DNA from: DAOTOJ01 sp035451285
Lineage (GTDB): Bacteria > Patescibacteriota > Minisyncoccia > UBA6257 > Brennerbacteraceae
DNA length: 59,186 bases
Direction: 5' to 3'
Assembly: GCA_035451285.1 (NCBI GenBank)
Contig: DAOTOJ010000003.1
Coordinates: 1 to 59,186 of the forward strand
Part shown: positions 52,140 to 59,186 of the stretch, piece by piece
Layout: every line of letters starts with the position of its first letter
Position numbering within the stretch: the stretch's first letter is position 1
Translations under genes and position numbers: made by a program
Notes under the pieces: model-generated
The model's database searches: none
The model's input: only the letters and a program-made list of their open reading frames with translations
What the model was told of the DNA's origin: nothing

Positions 52140-52428
52140 AAATGAAATTTTTGAGATTGTTAGGATAGTACCAAAAGGTCAGGTTATTTCATATAAACAA
52201 ATAGCTTTAAAGATTAAAAATAAAAATTATTCAAGATTAGTTGGCAAAATAATAGCCACTAATAAAAATTGGCCAGAAATTCCTTGTCATCGGGTTATTT
52301 ATCATAACGGTAAAATAGGTAGGTGGTCTTTAAAAGGAGGTTCAAAAAGAAAAGTCCAGCTTTTAAAAACCGAAGGCATTGTTATTAAAAACAATAGAGT
52401 TCCAAAAGAATTTTTTATAAAGTTTTAG
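52123..52428 (+). CDS. MGMT-family (Ogt C-terminal domain) protein
   Basis: The 101-residue protein is just the DNA-binding/active-site domain of O6-alkylguanine-DNA alkyltransferase. VPKGQVISYKQIALKI precedes KIIATNKNWPEIPCHRVIYHNGKIG, with the alkyl-acceptor Cys in PCHRV (near residue 55) retained. It therefore differs from the Trp-containing alkyltransferase-like (ATL) proteins of similar size. It may directly repair O6-alkylguanine or recognise lesions for other pathways. It closes the operon and abuts the convergent tRNA-Asp with no spacer. Confidence 0.88.
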   Translation: MKHNLKNEIFEIVRIVPKGQVISYKQIALKIKNKNYSRLVGKIIATNKNWPEIPCHRVIYHNGKIGRWSLKGGSKRKVQLLKTEGIVIKNNRVPKEFFIKF

Positions 52429-52503
52429 CGCGAGCGACGAGACTTGAACTCGCGACCTCCTGCGTGACAGGCAGGCGCTCTAACCAAACTGAGCTACGCT
52501 CGC
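52429..52503 (-). tRNA. tRNA-Asp (anticodon GTC)
   Basis: The minus strand folds as a tRNA: acceptor GCGAGCG/CGCTCGC with discriminator G, D arm TAGCTCAGTTTGGTTAGAGC, anticodon arm CCTGC-CTGTCAC-GCAGG with GTC, and T arm GCGAG-TTCAAGT-CTCGT-type. CCA is not encoded. An extended -10-like TGCTATTAT lies about 14 bases upstream (plus 52517-52525). The 3' end touches the MGMT-family stop codon. Confidence 0.95.
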
Positions 52504-52667
52504 ATAAATTAATACAATAATAGCATATTTAATATAAAATATAAAAATTAAAATGTAAAGTTACAGATAAAAATTAGAAATTTTTAAATTATAAATTGTC
52601 ATTTTAAATTTTGGTATTTACAATTTACATTTTGTTCTCTGAATTCGCATTTTGTAATTTATTGTAT

Positions 52668-52679
52668 TATAATTATAAT
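52668..52679 (+). promoter_or_regulatory. -10 boxes immediately before the 52680 gene
   Basis: Two overlapping TATAAT units (52668-52673 and 52674-52679) abut the ATG at 52680. Initiation from the first would start at the ATG itself. The 176-base spacer 52504-52679 otherwise contains only AT-rich sequence. Confidence 0.45.
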
Positions 52680-53039
52680 ATGTTTAAGTCAATTTTTAGA
52701 GTTGTTATCCAGTTTTTTGTTAACTTAGCAGCTATTAATTTGATAGTTAATTTCTTGCCGGAAGTTGTTTTTTTAGGAAATTTTATGGATCTTTTAAAAA
52801 TTAGCGCTGTTTTAACGATTTTGAATCTGATTTTAAAACCAATTATTAAGTTTTTTTTAAAACCTTTAATAATATTGACTTTTGGAATTTTTTCATTTAT
52901 TATTACAGGGTTCTTATTGTGGCTATCAACTTATTGGGTTCCACAACTAACTTTTAGCAATTGGAAATCTTTACTTGTAGCTACTTTGATTTTTTCGGTG
53001 CTTAATTCTATTTTTAATTTAGCAGTTAATAAAAAATAA
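52680..53039 (+). CDS. Phage holin family 4 (YvlD-like) membrane protein
   Basis: I choose ATG 52680 (119 residues, MFKSIFRVVIQFFVNLAAIN); an upstream ATG at 52611 adds a poor leader containing the promoter. The protein has four hydrophobic helices with ISAVLTILNLILKPIIKFFLKPL and ILTFGIFSFIITGFLLWL. The NxxLKPI...LxLPxxxxTxGxF-like pattern is typical of the YvlD/DUF360 family, loosely called phage holin family 4. The cellular role is unknown and it is not necessarily phage-derived. secG follows 1 base later. Confidence 0.82.
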   Translation: MFKSIFRVVIQFFVNLAAINLIVNFLPEVVFLGNFMDLLKISAVLTILNLILKPIIKFFLKPLIILTFGIFSFIITGFLLWLSTYWVPQLTFSNWKSLLVATLIFSVLNSIFNLAVNKK

Positions 53040-53040
53040 A

Positions 53041-53256
53041 ATGCAAACTTTAAAAATTATCCAATTAATTTCTTCTATTTTATTAATAGTTTTTGTTTTA
53101 TTGCAACAAAGAGGATCTGGAACTTCATCTATTTTTGGAGGAAGCGGCGAATTTTATGCTACTAGGCGTGGTTTTGAAAAAATTTTATTTATTGCTACTT
53201 TTGTAGTTTTAGCAATTCTAACAGGAAGCGTTATTGCTTATTTTTTGCTTTACTAA
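53041..53256 (+). CDS. secG: Preprotein translocase subunit SecG
   Basis: The 71-residue protein has two transmembrane helices flanking the conserved glycine-rich loop: IQLISSILLIVFVLLQQRGSGTSSIFGGSGEFYATRRGFEKIL, then FIATFVVLAILTGSVIAYFL. This is the SecG pattern (LLQxxxGxGxxxxFGGs...R...). SecG assists SecYEG-mediated export. It is followed 10 bases later by an exported peptide-binding protein gene. Confidence 0.95.
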   Translation: MQTLKIIQLISSILLIVFVLLQQRGSGTSSIFGGSGEFYATRRGFEKILFIATFVVLAILTGSVIAYFLLY

Positions 53257-53266
53257 AAATAATTAA

Positions 53267-54982
53267 TTGATACTTAAATTGTCAAATTTTTTTGAAAAAC
53301 TTAAAAATTTTTTTTTGAAATTAAAACCTCGCAGATTTCTATCCGCTATTTCTAATTTTTCTAAAAGGGAAAAAGCTATTTTAGCTATTTTTATTAGTTG
53401 CGGAATAATAGGTTTAGCTTGGTTTCTGATTAACAATTATTTTAAAAATACCCAAGTGGTTGCTGATTACGGTGGAGCTTATATTGAAGGAGTTGTTTCT
53501 TTTCCTCGTTATTTGAATCCGGTAATTATTGATAATAATGACGCTGAATCAATTTTAGAAGGCATTTTATTTTCTTCCTTATTTAAAAACGACGGTTCTG
53601 GAAAACTAACTAATGATCTAATAAAAGAAGTTGAAAAAACCGAAACGAATGCTTACTTGCTGACAATCAAAGACAATGTTTTATGGCACGATGGAGAAAA
53701 ATTAACTACCGATGATCTAATTTTTACTATTGAACTTTTAAAAAATGATTATTTTTCTAATCCCTATTCTTTATTTTTGAAAGAAATTTCAATTGAACAA
53801 ATTTCTCCCTTAACAATAAAAATTACTTTTCCTCAAGAATATTTTTTTTGGCAAAACTATTTTACCTTTAAGATTTTACCCAAACATTTATGGAAAGACG
53901 TTCCAATAGAAAATTTTATTTTATCTGATTTAAATTTAAAACCAATTGGTAGTGGCCCATTTAAGTTTCAAAAAAGCGTTTTGGATAAAAACGGCAGAAT
54001 TATCCAATTTAATTTAGTTTATTTTAATGATTATTTTGAAGGCCGGCCATATTTAAACAATCTTGTTTTTAAGTTTTTTCCCGATTATAATTCAGCTTTA
54101 TCTAGCTTGAAAAAAAATGAAATTTTAGCTCTTTCAAGTTTTAGGGTTCCAGTTGAAAGTCAAACAAAATTTTCAAAATTTAATCTTACTTCTTCTAATT
54201 TTTATTCTTTGACTTTTAATTTAAACGAAACTTTTCTTCAAGATGATCAAATAAGGCAAGCTTTAAACCTCGCTTTAAATAAACAAGAAATTAAAGATAA
54301 ATTAAATTTATCGCTTAAACCAATTAGTTCAGTAGCAGATGTCTACCTAAACTTAGATTTCATAAATGAATTTAATCCTGCAAAAGCTGGACAGATTTTG
54401 GAGGAAGCTGGGTTTCAGGATTCAAATCAAGACGGAATTTTGGATAAAAAAATTAATAAAAAAGATAAAGAGCCAACTAATTTAGCAATTGAAATTTTAG
54501 TTTTGGACGATCCTGATTTAAATTCTATGGCTCAGATAATTTCTCAAAACTTTAAAAATATTGGAATTGAAGCGACAATTAAAAATCTAAGCTTCAACGA
54601 ATTTAATAGTCGTTTGCAAACCAATTCTTTTCAAGCTGCTTTAATAGGTCAAAGACCGATAGTTAATGAGTTAGCTGATTTTTATGCCTTTTTCCATTCT
54701 TCTCAAATTCCGCCGCTCGGCTTTAACTTTGCTTTTTATAAATCAAAAGAAGCTGATGAGTTATTAGAGAAATTGCGCGCTTTGGATTCTAATAAGCAAG
54801 AATTGTTAGCTAATTTAGGAGAATTAATTAAAAGCGATTTGCCAATAATTCCTTTATTTCAGCAGGAAACTTATTGGTTGGTAGCTAAAGATTTTAATAT
54901 TCCGCAAATATCCTTTATTAATTCAACTGGCGAAAGATTTACTAACATTAATAATTGGTATTTGAACACCAAAAGAATATGA
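53267..54982 (+). CDS. Membrane-anchored peptide-type ABC substrate-binding protein (family 5), TTG start
   Basis: The 571-residue protein has a cytoplasmic N-terminus, a membrane helix (about 43-62, ILAIFISCGIIGLAWFLINN) and a DppA/OppA-type binding domain. The binding domain has YIEGVVSFPRYLNPVIIDNNDA, DNVLWHDGEKLTTDDLIFTIELL, PIGSGPFKFQKS, QALNLALNKQEI and ADFYAFFHSSQIPPLGFNF. No ATG precedes the anchor; the frame opens with TTG at 53267 after secG. No lipobox and no permease gene are present, so it may act independently of an ABC importer. The stop overlaps the next gene's ATG. Confidence 0.88.
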   Translation: MILKLSNFFEKLKNFFLKLKPRRFLSAISNFSKREKAILAIFISCGIIGLAWFLINNYFKNTQVVADYGGAYIEGVVSFPRYLNPVIIDNNDAESILEGILFSSLFKNDGSGKLTNDLIKEVEKTETNAYLLTIKDNVLWHDGEKLTTDDLIFTIELLKNDYFSNPYSLFLKEISIEQISPLTIKITFPQEYFFWQNYFTFKILPKHLWKDVPIENFILSDLNLKPIGSGPFKFQKSVLDKNGRIIQFNLVYFNDYFEGRPYLNNLVFKFFPDYNSALSSLKKNEILALSSFRVPVESQTKFSKFNLTSSNFYSLTFNLNETFLQDDQIRQALNLALNKQEIKDKLNLSLKPISSVADVYLNLDFINEFNPAKAGQILEEAGFQDSNQDGILDKKINKKDKEPTNLAIEILVLDDPDLNSMAQIISQNFKNIGIEATIKNLSFNEFNSRLQTNSFQAALIGQRPIVNELADFYAFFHSSQIPPLGFNFAFYKSKEADELLEKLRALDSNKQELLANLGELIKSDLPIIPLFQQETYWLVAKDFNIPQISFINSTGERFTNINNWYLNTKRI

Positions 54983-55944
54983 GTGATTTAGAAAAAACTA
55001 TTTTGGATTATAAAAATCAATTAAAACTTGGAATTGATAATGGCTTAAAAATAAAAATGCTTGGTCATTATCATAATTTAATTATTGCTGGAATGGGTGG
55101 TTCAATTGTTTCTGCTTATTTATTAAAGCAATTAATTAGCGAAATTTCTCCAAATACCCAAAAGAAAGTTTTTATTATCGAAGATTTTGAAAATAACAAT
55201 TTAGTTCAATTTAGTGGCAAAGATAGCTTATTAGTTATTTCTTCTTATTCTGGGAACACTCAAGAAACCTTAACTATTTTAAAAGAAGCTTTAAAAAGAA
55301 AATTTAAAATCGTGGTTTTAACAAATGGGGGAAAGCTTCAAAAATTAGCAGCTAAAGCAAATCTAGATGTTTATAAAATAATTGAAAGTCCATCTCCAAG
55401 ATATAGCTCGTTTTATCTTTTGGGAGTTTTTACGGCAATCTTCAGTAAAGATTTAGCTAACAAATTAAAGAATACCAGAATTAATCTCGAACTAATGGAA
55501 AAACAAGCTACTCAATTGACAAAATTAATAAAAAATGATATAATATTATTATATCATACCAAAAATACTTATAATTTATCAAAAATTTTTGAACTTTTTC
55601 TAAATGAGACATCAAAAAATTTAACTTTTAATCTTAATTATCCCCAAACTTCCCATTATCAATTAAATGCTTTGAATTATAGCAATAGAAAAGCTTTTAA
55701 GGCTTTAATTATTAATGACTATAATTTTCAAATTTCAAAAAATTTAAAAATTTTGCAGAATTTTTATAACAATCAATTAAAAATTAAAACCCATTTAATT
55801 AATTTTTCAACCAATCCTTTTCAAAAAATAATCGAAACTTTATTTTTGGCCCAACTATTATCTTATAATTTGGCTATAGCTAATAAAATTAATCCTTTAG
55901 ATATTAAAATTCAGGAACTTTTTAAAAAGGAACTAATAAAATGA
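54979..55944 (+). CDS. SIS-domain sugar-phosphate isomerase (bifunctional phosphoglucose/phosphomannose isomerase type)
   Basis: The start is set at ATG 54979 (321 residues, MSDLEKTILDYKN), which overlaps the upstream TGA. Two SIS domains are present, with NLIIAGMGGSIVSAYLLKQL and LLVISSYSGNTQETLTILKEA, plus KLQKLAAKANLDVYKI and SPRYSSFYLLGVF. This matches the archaeal/bacterial bifunctional PGI/PMI family, which interconverts glucose-6-phosphate or mannose-6-phosphate with fructose-6-phosphate. The C-terminal half is Asn/Lys-rich. tRNA-Leu begins 5 bases after its stop. Confidence 0.87.
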   Translation: MSDLEKTILDYKNQLKLGIDNGLKIKMLGHYHNLIIAGMGGSIVSAYLLKQLISEISPNTQKKVFIIEDFENNNLVQFSGKDSLLVISSYSGNTQETLTILKEALKRKFKIVVLTNGGKLQKLAAKANLDVYKIIESPSPRYSSFYLLGVFTAIFSKDLANKLKNTRINLELMEKQATQLTKLIKNDIILLYHTKNTYNLSKIFELFLNETSKNLTFNLNYPQTSHYQLNALNYSNRKAFKALIINDYNFQISKNLKILQNFYNNQLKIKTHLINFSTNPFQKIIETLFLAQLLSYNLAIANKINPLDIKIQELFKKELIK

Positions 55945-55949
55945 CAATT

Positions 55950-56033
55950 GCCCTCGTGGCGGAATTGGTAGACGCGCAAGCTTCAGGAGCTTGTGGGATT
56001 ACTCCCTTAGAGGTTCAAATCCTCTCGAGGGCA
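55950..56033 (+). tRNA. tRNA-Leu (anticodon CAG)
   Basis: The 84-base cloverleaf has acceptor GCCCTCG/CGAGGGC with discriminator A, D arm TGGCGGAATTGGTAGACGC, anticodon arm CAAGC-TTCAGGA-GCTTG (CAG), a long variable arm (TGGGATTACTCCC region) typical of class II tRNA-Leu, and T arm AGAGG-TTCAAAT-CCTCT. CCA is not encoded. It lies 5 bases after the isomerase gene and 50 bases before the RNase J gene. Confidence 0.96.
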
Positions 56034-56083
56034 CAAATAAGTCTTTAATTAACTTAATTAAAAAAGAAAATTAAAAAAGAAAT

Positions 56084-57838
56084 ATGATTAAAAAAGTAGA
56101 AATAAAAGAAAAAGAGGAAACTGCTTCAATCAAGCAATCAGCCAAAGCAACTAAAGGAGGAAAACCAAATTTAAAAGTTATTCCTTTAGGTGGCTTAGAA
56201 GAAGTTGGCAAAAATATGACTCTTTTGGAATACGATAAAAATATCATTATCATTGATATGGGTTTAAAGTTTGCTGAAGAAGATATGCCTGGGGTTGATT
56301 TTATTGTTCCTTCAATTGATTATTTAAAGGATAAAAAAGATTGGATAAAGGGAGTTTTTATTACCCATGCTCATTATGATCACATTGGAGCAATTCCCTA
56401 TCTTATTGATAAATTAGGCTATCCTCCTATTTATACCACCTTGCTTTCCAAGGGAATAATTTTAAAAAGACAAGAAGACTTTCCTTCAATGAAAAAACTT
56501 CATATTGAGACCATTAATAAAGATAATCCCCAAACCATTACCCTTGGTCCATTTCAAATTGATGCTTTCCACGTTAATCACAATATTCCGGACGCTATTG
56601 GTTTAGCTATCAAAACTCCAGTTGGTTTAGTAATTCATACTTGCGATTTTAAATTTGATTTTCAACCAGTTGGCGATAAACCAGCTGATTTGGCAAGAAT
56701 TGTGCAATTAGCATCGCAAGGAACCTTATTATTATTATCTGATTCAACTGGAGCTGATAGTCCCGGGCATTCTTTGTCAGAAGAAGTGATTATGGAAAAT
56801 TTAGACGAAATTTTCGAAAAAGCTCAAGGAAGGATAATTGTTTCAACTTTTGCTTCGTTAATTGGCAGAATTCAGCAAATTATCTGGCTTTCTGAAAAAT
56901 ATAACCGCAAGGTAGCTATTGATGGCTATAGCATGAAATCAAATATTGCGATTTCCAGACAATTAAATTATTTGCAAGTTCAAAAAAATACTATAATTGA
57001 ACCAGATCAAATTTTTGATTATCCTGACAATCGAATTACTATTTTATGCACTGGCGCTCAAGGAGAAGACCGGGCAATTTTGATGAGAATTGCCAATAAA
57101 GAGCATCGCTATTTTAAAATCAAGGAAGGAGATAGCGTTGTTTTTTCTTCTTCAATTGTGCCAGGAAACGAAAGATCTGTTCAAAATTTAAAAGACAGCT
57201 TGTATCGTCAAGGAGCTAAAGTTTTTCATTACAAAATGATGGATATCCATGCTTCAGGACACGCTTATGAAGAGGATTTAAAATTAATGATTAATTTGGT
57301 AAAACCAAAGTTTTTTTTGCCGATTCATGGTCAATATTTTATGTTAAAAGCCCATGCTGAAATTGCCCAAAGCCTTGATATTCCCAAAGAAAATATTGTA
57401 ATTGCTTCCAATGGCAGCGTAGTAGAAGTTAATGAAAATAAGATTGAATTAAGTTCTGCCCATGTTTCAACTGGTTTTACAATGATTAGCAATAATAACC
57501 GCACAGAACTGAATGAAGTAGTTATTAAAGATAGGCAAATGATGGCTGAAAATGGTATAATGATTGTAATTTCAGTAATTGATACTAAAACTTTTAAGGT
57601 TGTAAATGTCCCCGATGTTATTTCCAGAGGGTTTATTTACATGAAAGAATCTAAAGAATTGGTAAAAGAAGTAAAGAACAAAACTAAATTTTTAATTGAA
57701 AGAAAAATAGCCAAAGACAAAAGTTTTTTAAGCGATAGCACTAATTTAAAAAATTATTTAAAAGATCAAATTGGAGAATTTTTATCAAAAGAAACTTCAG
57801 GTAGACCAATAGTTATTCCAGTGGTTATAAAAATTTAA
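56084..57838 (+). CDS. rnj: Ribonuclease J
   Basis: The 584-residue protein is a beta-CASP metallo-beta-lactamase nuclease. A basic N-terminal extension (KQSAKATKGGKPNLK) precedes VIPLGGLEEVGKNMTLLEY, the metal motif FITHAHYDHIGAIPYL (HxHxDH, near 96-101), NHNIPDAIGLAI and SDSTGADSPGHS. The beta-CASP segment has IVSTFASLIGRIQQII and ILCTGAQGEDRAILMRIA, and IHGQYFMLKAHAEIA and a C-terminal dimer domain follow. RNase J has 5'-3' exonuclease and endonuclease activity and is central to mRNA decay and rRNA maturation. Together with PNPase this gives the RNA-decay core of the cell. Confidence 0.97.
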   Translation: MIKKVEIKEKEETASIKQSAKATKGGKPNLKVIPLGGLEEVGKNMTLLEYDKNIIIIDMGLKFAEEDMPGVDFIVPSIDYLKDKKDWIKGVFITHAHYDHIGAIPYLIDKLGYPPIYTTLLSKGIILKRQEDFPSMKKLHIETINKDNPQTITLGPFQIDAFHVNHNIPDAIGLAIKTPVGLVIHTCDFKFDFQPVGDKPADLARIVQLASQGTLLLLSDSTGADSPGHSLSEEVIMENLDEIFEKAQGRIIVSTFASLIGRIQQIIWLSEKYNRKVAIDGYSMKSNIAISRQLNYLQVQKNTIIEPDQIFDYPDNRITILCTGAQGEDRAILMRIANKEHRYFKIKEGDSVVFSSSIVPGNERSVQNLKDSLYRQGAKVFHYKMMDIHASGHAYEEDLKLMINLVKPKFFLPIHGQYFMLKAHAEIAQSLDIPKENIVIASNGSVVEVNENKIELSSAHVSTGFTMISNNNRTELNEVVIKDRQMMAENGIMIVISVIDTKTFKVVNVPDVISRGFIYMKESKELVKEVKNKTKFLIERKIAKDKSFLSDSTNLKNYLKDQIGEFLSKETSGRPIVIPVVIKI

Positions 57839-57839
57839 T

Positions 57840-58823
57840 ATGAGAATAGTTTCAGGAATTAGGCCCTCAGGAGAATTAACTATAGCTAATTATTTAGGAG
57901 CTATTAAGCAATTTTTATCTTTTCAAAAAGATAATACTAACGAATGTTTTTATTTTATTGCTGACTTGCATGCTTTGACAACTCCTTATAATCCTCAAGA
58001 ATTTCCTAAAATAATTTTAGATACCTTAGCTTTATATTTAGCTTTTGGTTTAGATCCGCAAAAATCAACGATTTTTTTGCAATCCAAAATTTCTGAGCAT
58101 AGCGAACTTAATTGGCTATTATCAACCATTACTCCAGTTGGACAATTGTCGCGAATGACTCAATATAAAGAAAAAATCAAAGAAGGCAATCCCAGTAATG
58201 CCGGGCTGTTGTTTTATCCAATTTTAATGGCTAGTGATATTTTGCTTTATAAGGGAGAATTGGTGCCAATAGGCGAGGACCAAAAACAGCATTTGGAATT
58301 AACTCAAGATTTGGCAGCAAAGTTTAATAATAAGTTTGGAGAAACTTTTCCAATTCCTAAGCCGTTTTTCCTTGGAAAAAATTATTCCCGAATAAAATCC
58401 CTTTTAAATCCCAATAAAAAAATGGCAAAATCAAATCCCAATGAGGCAATTTTGATACTTGATAAGCCGGATAATATAACAGAAAAAATTAAAAAAGCAG
58501 TTACTGATTCTGGATTAGAGATTAAATTTGATTTGAATAGTAAACCAGCAATTTCTAATCTACTAACTATTTATTCTGGTTTTGCTGACAAATCAATTGA
58601 AGAGCTTGAAAAAGAATTTCAGAATAAAAGTTATAGAGAATTTAAAGAATCCTTAGCTCAATTACTAATTGATAAATTAATTCCAATTCAAAAAAGATAT
58701 CAGGAACTTATAAAAGATCCAGAAAATTTAATTAGTATTTTAGAAAAGGGATCATTATTAGCTCAAAAAACAGCTCATCAAATACTTTTAGAAGTAAAAC
58801 AAAAAATGGGCTTAGAGCTTTAG
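57840..58823 (+). CDS. trpS: Tryptophanyl-tRNA synthetase
   Basis: The 327-residue class I synthetase begins MRIVSGIRPSGELTIANYLGAI, where the HIGH-type motif reads TIAN. It continues YFIADLHALTTPYNP, SEHSELNWLLSTITPVGQLSRMTQYKEK, FYPILMASDILLYKGELVPIGEDQKQHLELTQDLA and the KMSKS-type loop KKMAKSNPN. It charges tRNA-Trp, matching normal UGG use with TGA as stop. It begins 1 base after the RNase J stop codon, probably in the same transcript. Confidence 0.96.
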   Translation: MRIVSGIRPSGELTIANYLGAIKQFLSFQKDNTNECFYFIADLHALTTPYNPQEFPKIILDTLALYLAFGLDPQKSTIFLQSKISEHSELNWLLSTITPVGQLSRMTQYKEKIKEGNPSNAGLLFYPILMASDILLYKGELVPIGEDQKQHLELTQDLAAKFNNKFGETFPIPKPFFLGKNYSRIKSLLNPNKKMAKSNPNEAILILDKPDNITEKIKKAVTDSGLEIKFDLNSKPAISNLLTIYSGFADKSIEELEKEFQNKSYREFKESLAQLLIDKLIPIQKRYQELIKDPENLISILEKGSLLAQKTAHQILLEVKQKMGLEL

Positions 58824-58903
58824 CGATAATAAATTATTATAATTATTAAAAGAGCTATTTTATAATTTCAATCTTTTTAATTGGGATGTCTTTGAGTTTT
58901 CTC

Positions 58904-58932
58904 TTGATTTTTTATTAATTATATGCTATAAT
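58904..58932 (+). promoter_or_regulatory. Near-consensus extended promoter for the lipoprotein gene
   Basis: TTGATT (58904-58909), a 17-base spacer ending in TGC, then TATAAT (58927-58932). Transcription would start near 58939. This is the best promoter for a protein gene in the window. Confidence 0.8.
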
Positions 58933-58962
58933 ATAATAGTTCTTTAAAAATAAAAATTTAGT

Positions 58963-58988
58963 GTTCCTGTTTTTACAGGAACAGGAGG
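58963..58988 (+). promoter_or_regulatory. Leader hairpin touching a perfect AGGAGG ribosome-binding site
   Basis: GTTCCTGT (58963-58970) and ACAGGAAC (58975-58982) form an 8 bp stem with a TTTT loop. AGGAGG (58983-58988) follows at once, 5 bases before the ATG at 58994. The stem leaves the ribosome site free and may stabilise the mRNA or modulate initiation. Confidence 0.8.
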
Positions 58989-58993
58989 AAAAA

Positions 58994-59186
58994 ATGAAAA
59001 CTAGAATCGTTGTTTTAATTGTTCTAACTATTGCTTTGATTGGCTGTTCTGCAACAGCTATATCAACAGCAACGTCGACTGCTACTCAAACTTTTACTCC
59101 CACAATCACTCTTACTTTCAAACCAACGCTAACCTTAACTCCTACACCGACCTTGACTCTTACACCGACTGCGACACCAACTCCTA
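58994..59186 (+). CDS. Thr/Pro-rich lipoprotein, N-terminal part (3' truncated by window edge)
   Basis: The visible 64 residues start MKTRIVVLIVLTIALIGC, a lipoprotein signal peptide with a lipobox-like LIGC (Cys at residue 18). A Ser/Ala/Thr segment and then Thr-Pro-Leu repeats (TLTLTPTPTLTLTPTATPTP) follow, continuing past the window. It is presumably a surface lipoprotein with an extended linker before a domain that is not visible. The codon choice (ACG, TCG, ACC, CCG) and lower AT content differ from neighbours. With a strong promoter and full Shine-Dalgarno site, it looks highly expressed and possibly acquired. Confidence 0.75.
   Translation, partial: MKTRIVVLIVLTIALIGCSATAISTATSTATQTFTPTITLTFKPTLTLTPTPTLTLTPTATPTP

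Noticed and set aside
52550..52633. Inverted repeat AAAATGTAA...TTACATTTT in the spacer before the holin-like gene
   Set aside because: Nine bp arms 66 bases apart in AT-only sequence are expected by chance, and no promoter or terminator context supports a function.
1..59186. CRISPR arrays, insertion sequences, integrase or prophage genes
   Set aside because: No spaced short repeats, transposase or integrase motifs were seen. The only repeats are the two coding minisatellites, the Ig-like repeats and the 503 bp duplication.

Overview
The window is a 59 kb piece of an AT-rich, very densely packed bacterial chromosome that includes the likely replication origin. Several things point to a Candidate Phyla Radiation (Patescibacteria) genome, probably a Parcubacteria-like lineage: minimal intergenic space, core genes of reduced size, an EF-Tu-domain-2-like small protein, a membrane-anchored orphan substrate-binding protein, and a VirB4/VirB2/VirB6-type envelope machine with no conjugation genes in view. 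That placement is inference from gene content; no 16S is present. TGA is used as a normal stop (for example at 6601-6603 and 7181-7183), so the UGA-glycine code of Gracilibacteria/Absconditabacteria is excluded.

Layout. 1-5017: the 3' end of nusA, then rpsO, a NYN-domain protein, pnp, an anchored protein and a DksA/TraR zinc-finger protein. 5068-7183: a ComM-like AAA+ protein and a methyltransferase. 7180-26638: a long envelope-apparatus locus. It holds an anchored sugar-type binding protein, two VirB2/TrbC-like small membrane proteins, a UvrD helicase and RsmA (housekeeping insertions), and then an 11-gene run: two secreted/anchored proteins, a VirB6/TrbL-like polytopic protein, a Pro/Glu-rich protein, a PrgI-like protein, a VirB4 N-domain-like protein, the VirB4 ATPase, two further envelope proteins, and two VirB2-like proteins fused to different cell-wall hydrolase domains. 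The last two share a perfect 503 bp duplicated 5' half. Two 100-N scaffold gaps fall exactly in coding tandem repeats (21 bp and 18 bp units); both reading frames continue across if the true gap length is a multiple of three.

26622-31145: the classic origin block, with jag, yidC, rnpA and rpmH on the minus strand, a DnaA box, dnaA, an AT-rich DnaA-box-like spacer and dnaN. 31134-34798: a class A PBP and tyrS, with a bidirectional terminator. 34801-40233 (minus): a small acidic protein with its own TTGACA promoter, ruvC, yebC, a lamin-tail surface protein, ruvB and pilB. Between ruvB and pilB a plus-strand promoter, a 10 bp stem and an intrinsic terminator outline an undescribed small RNA of about 90 nt.

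40353-44408: a serine hydrolase, a LOG protein, a small EF-like protein, an amino-acid permease, a DUF5654-like protein, holA and rpsT. 44544-52428: one tight eight-gene run built around genome maintenance: ruvA, a Nudix hydrolase, an EndoQ-type nuclease, a small membrane protein, a membrane-anchored Clp-like AAA+ protein with a degenerate first ATPase domain, polX, a diadenylate cyclase and an MGMT-family protein. 52429-58823: tRNA-Asp, a holin-like protein, secG, an anchored peptide-binding protein, a sugar isomerase, tRNA-Leu, RNase J and trpS. The window ends in a truncated Thr/Pro-rich lipoprotein gene. Unlike nearly everything else here, that gene has both a near-consensus promoter and a perfect AGGAGG ribosome site.

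A recurring feature is a TATAAT box, often preceded by TGn, lying only about 7-20 nt upstream of the ATG of operon-leading genes. This suggests leaderless or near-leaderless mRNAs. No stretch longer than 300 bases lacks a gene.
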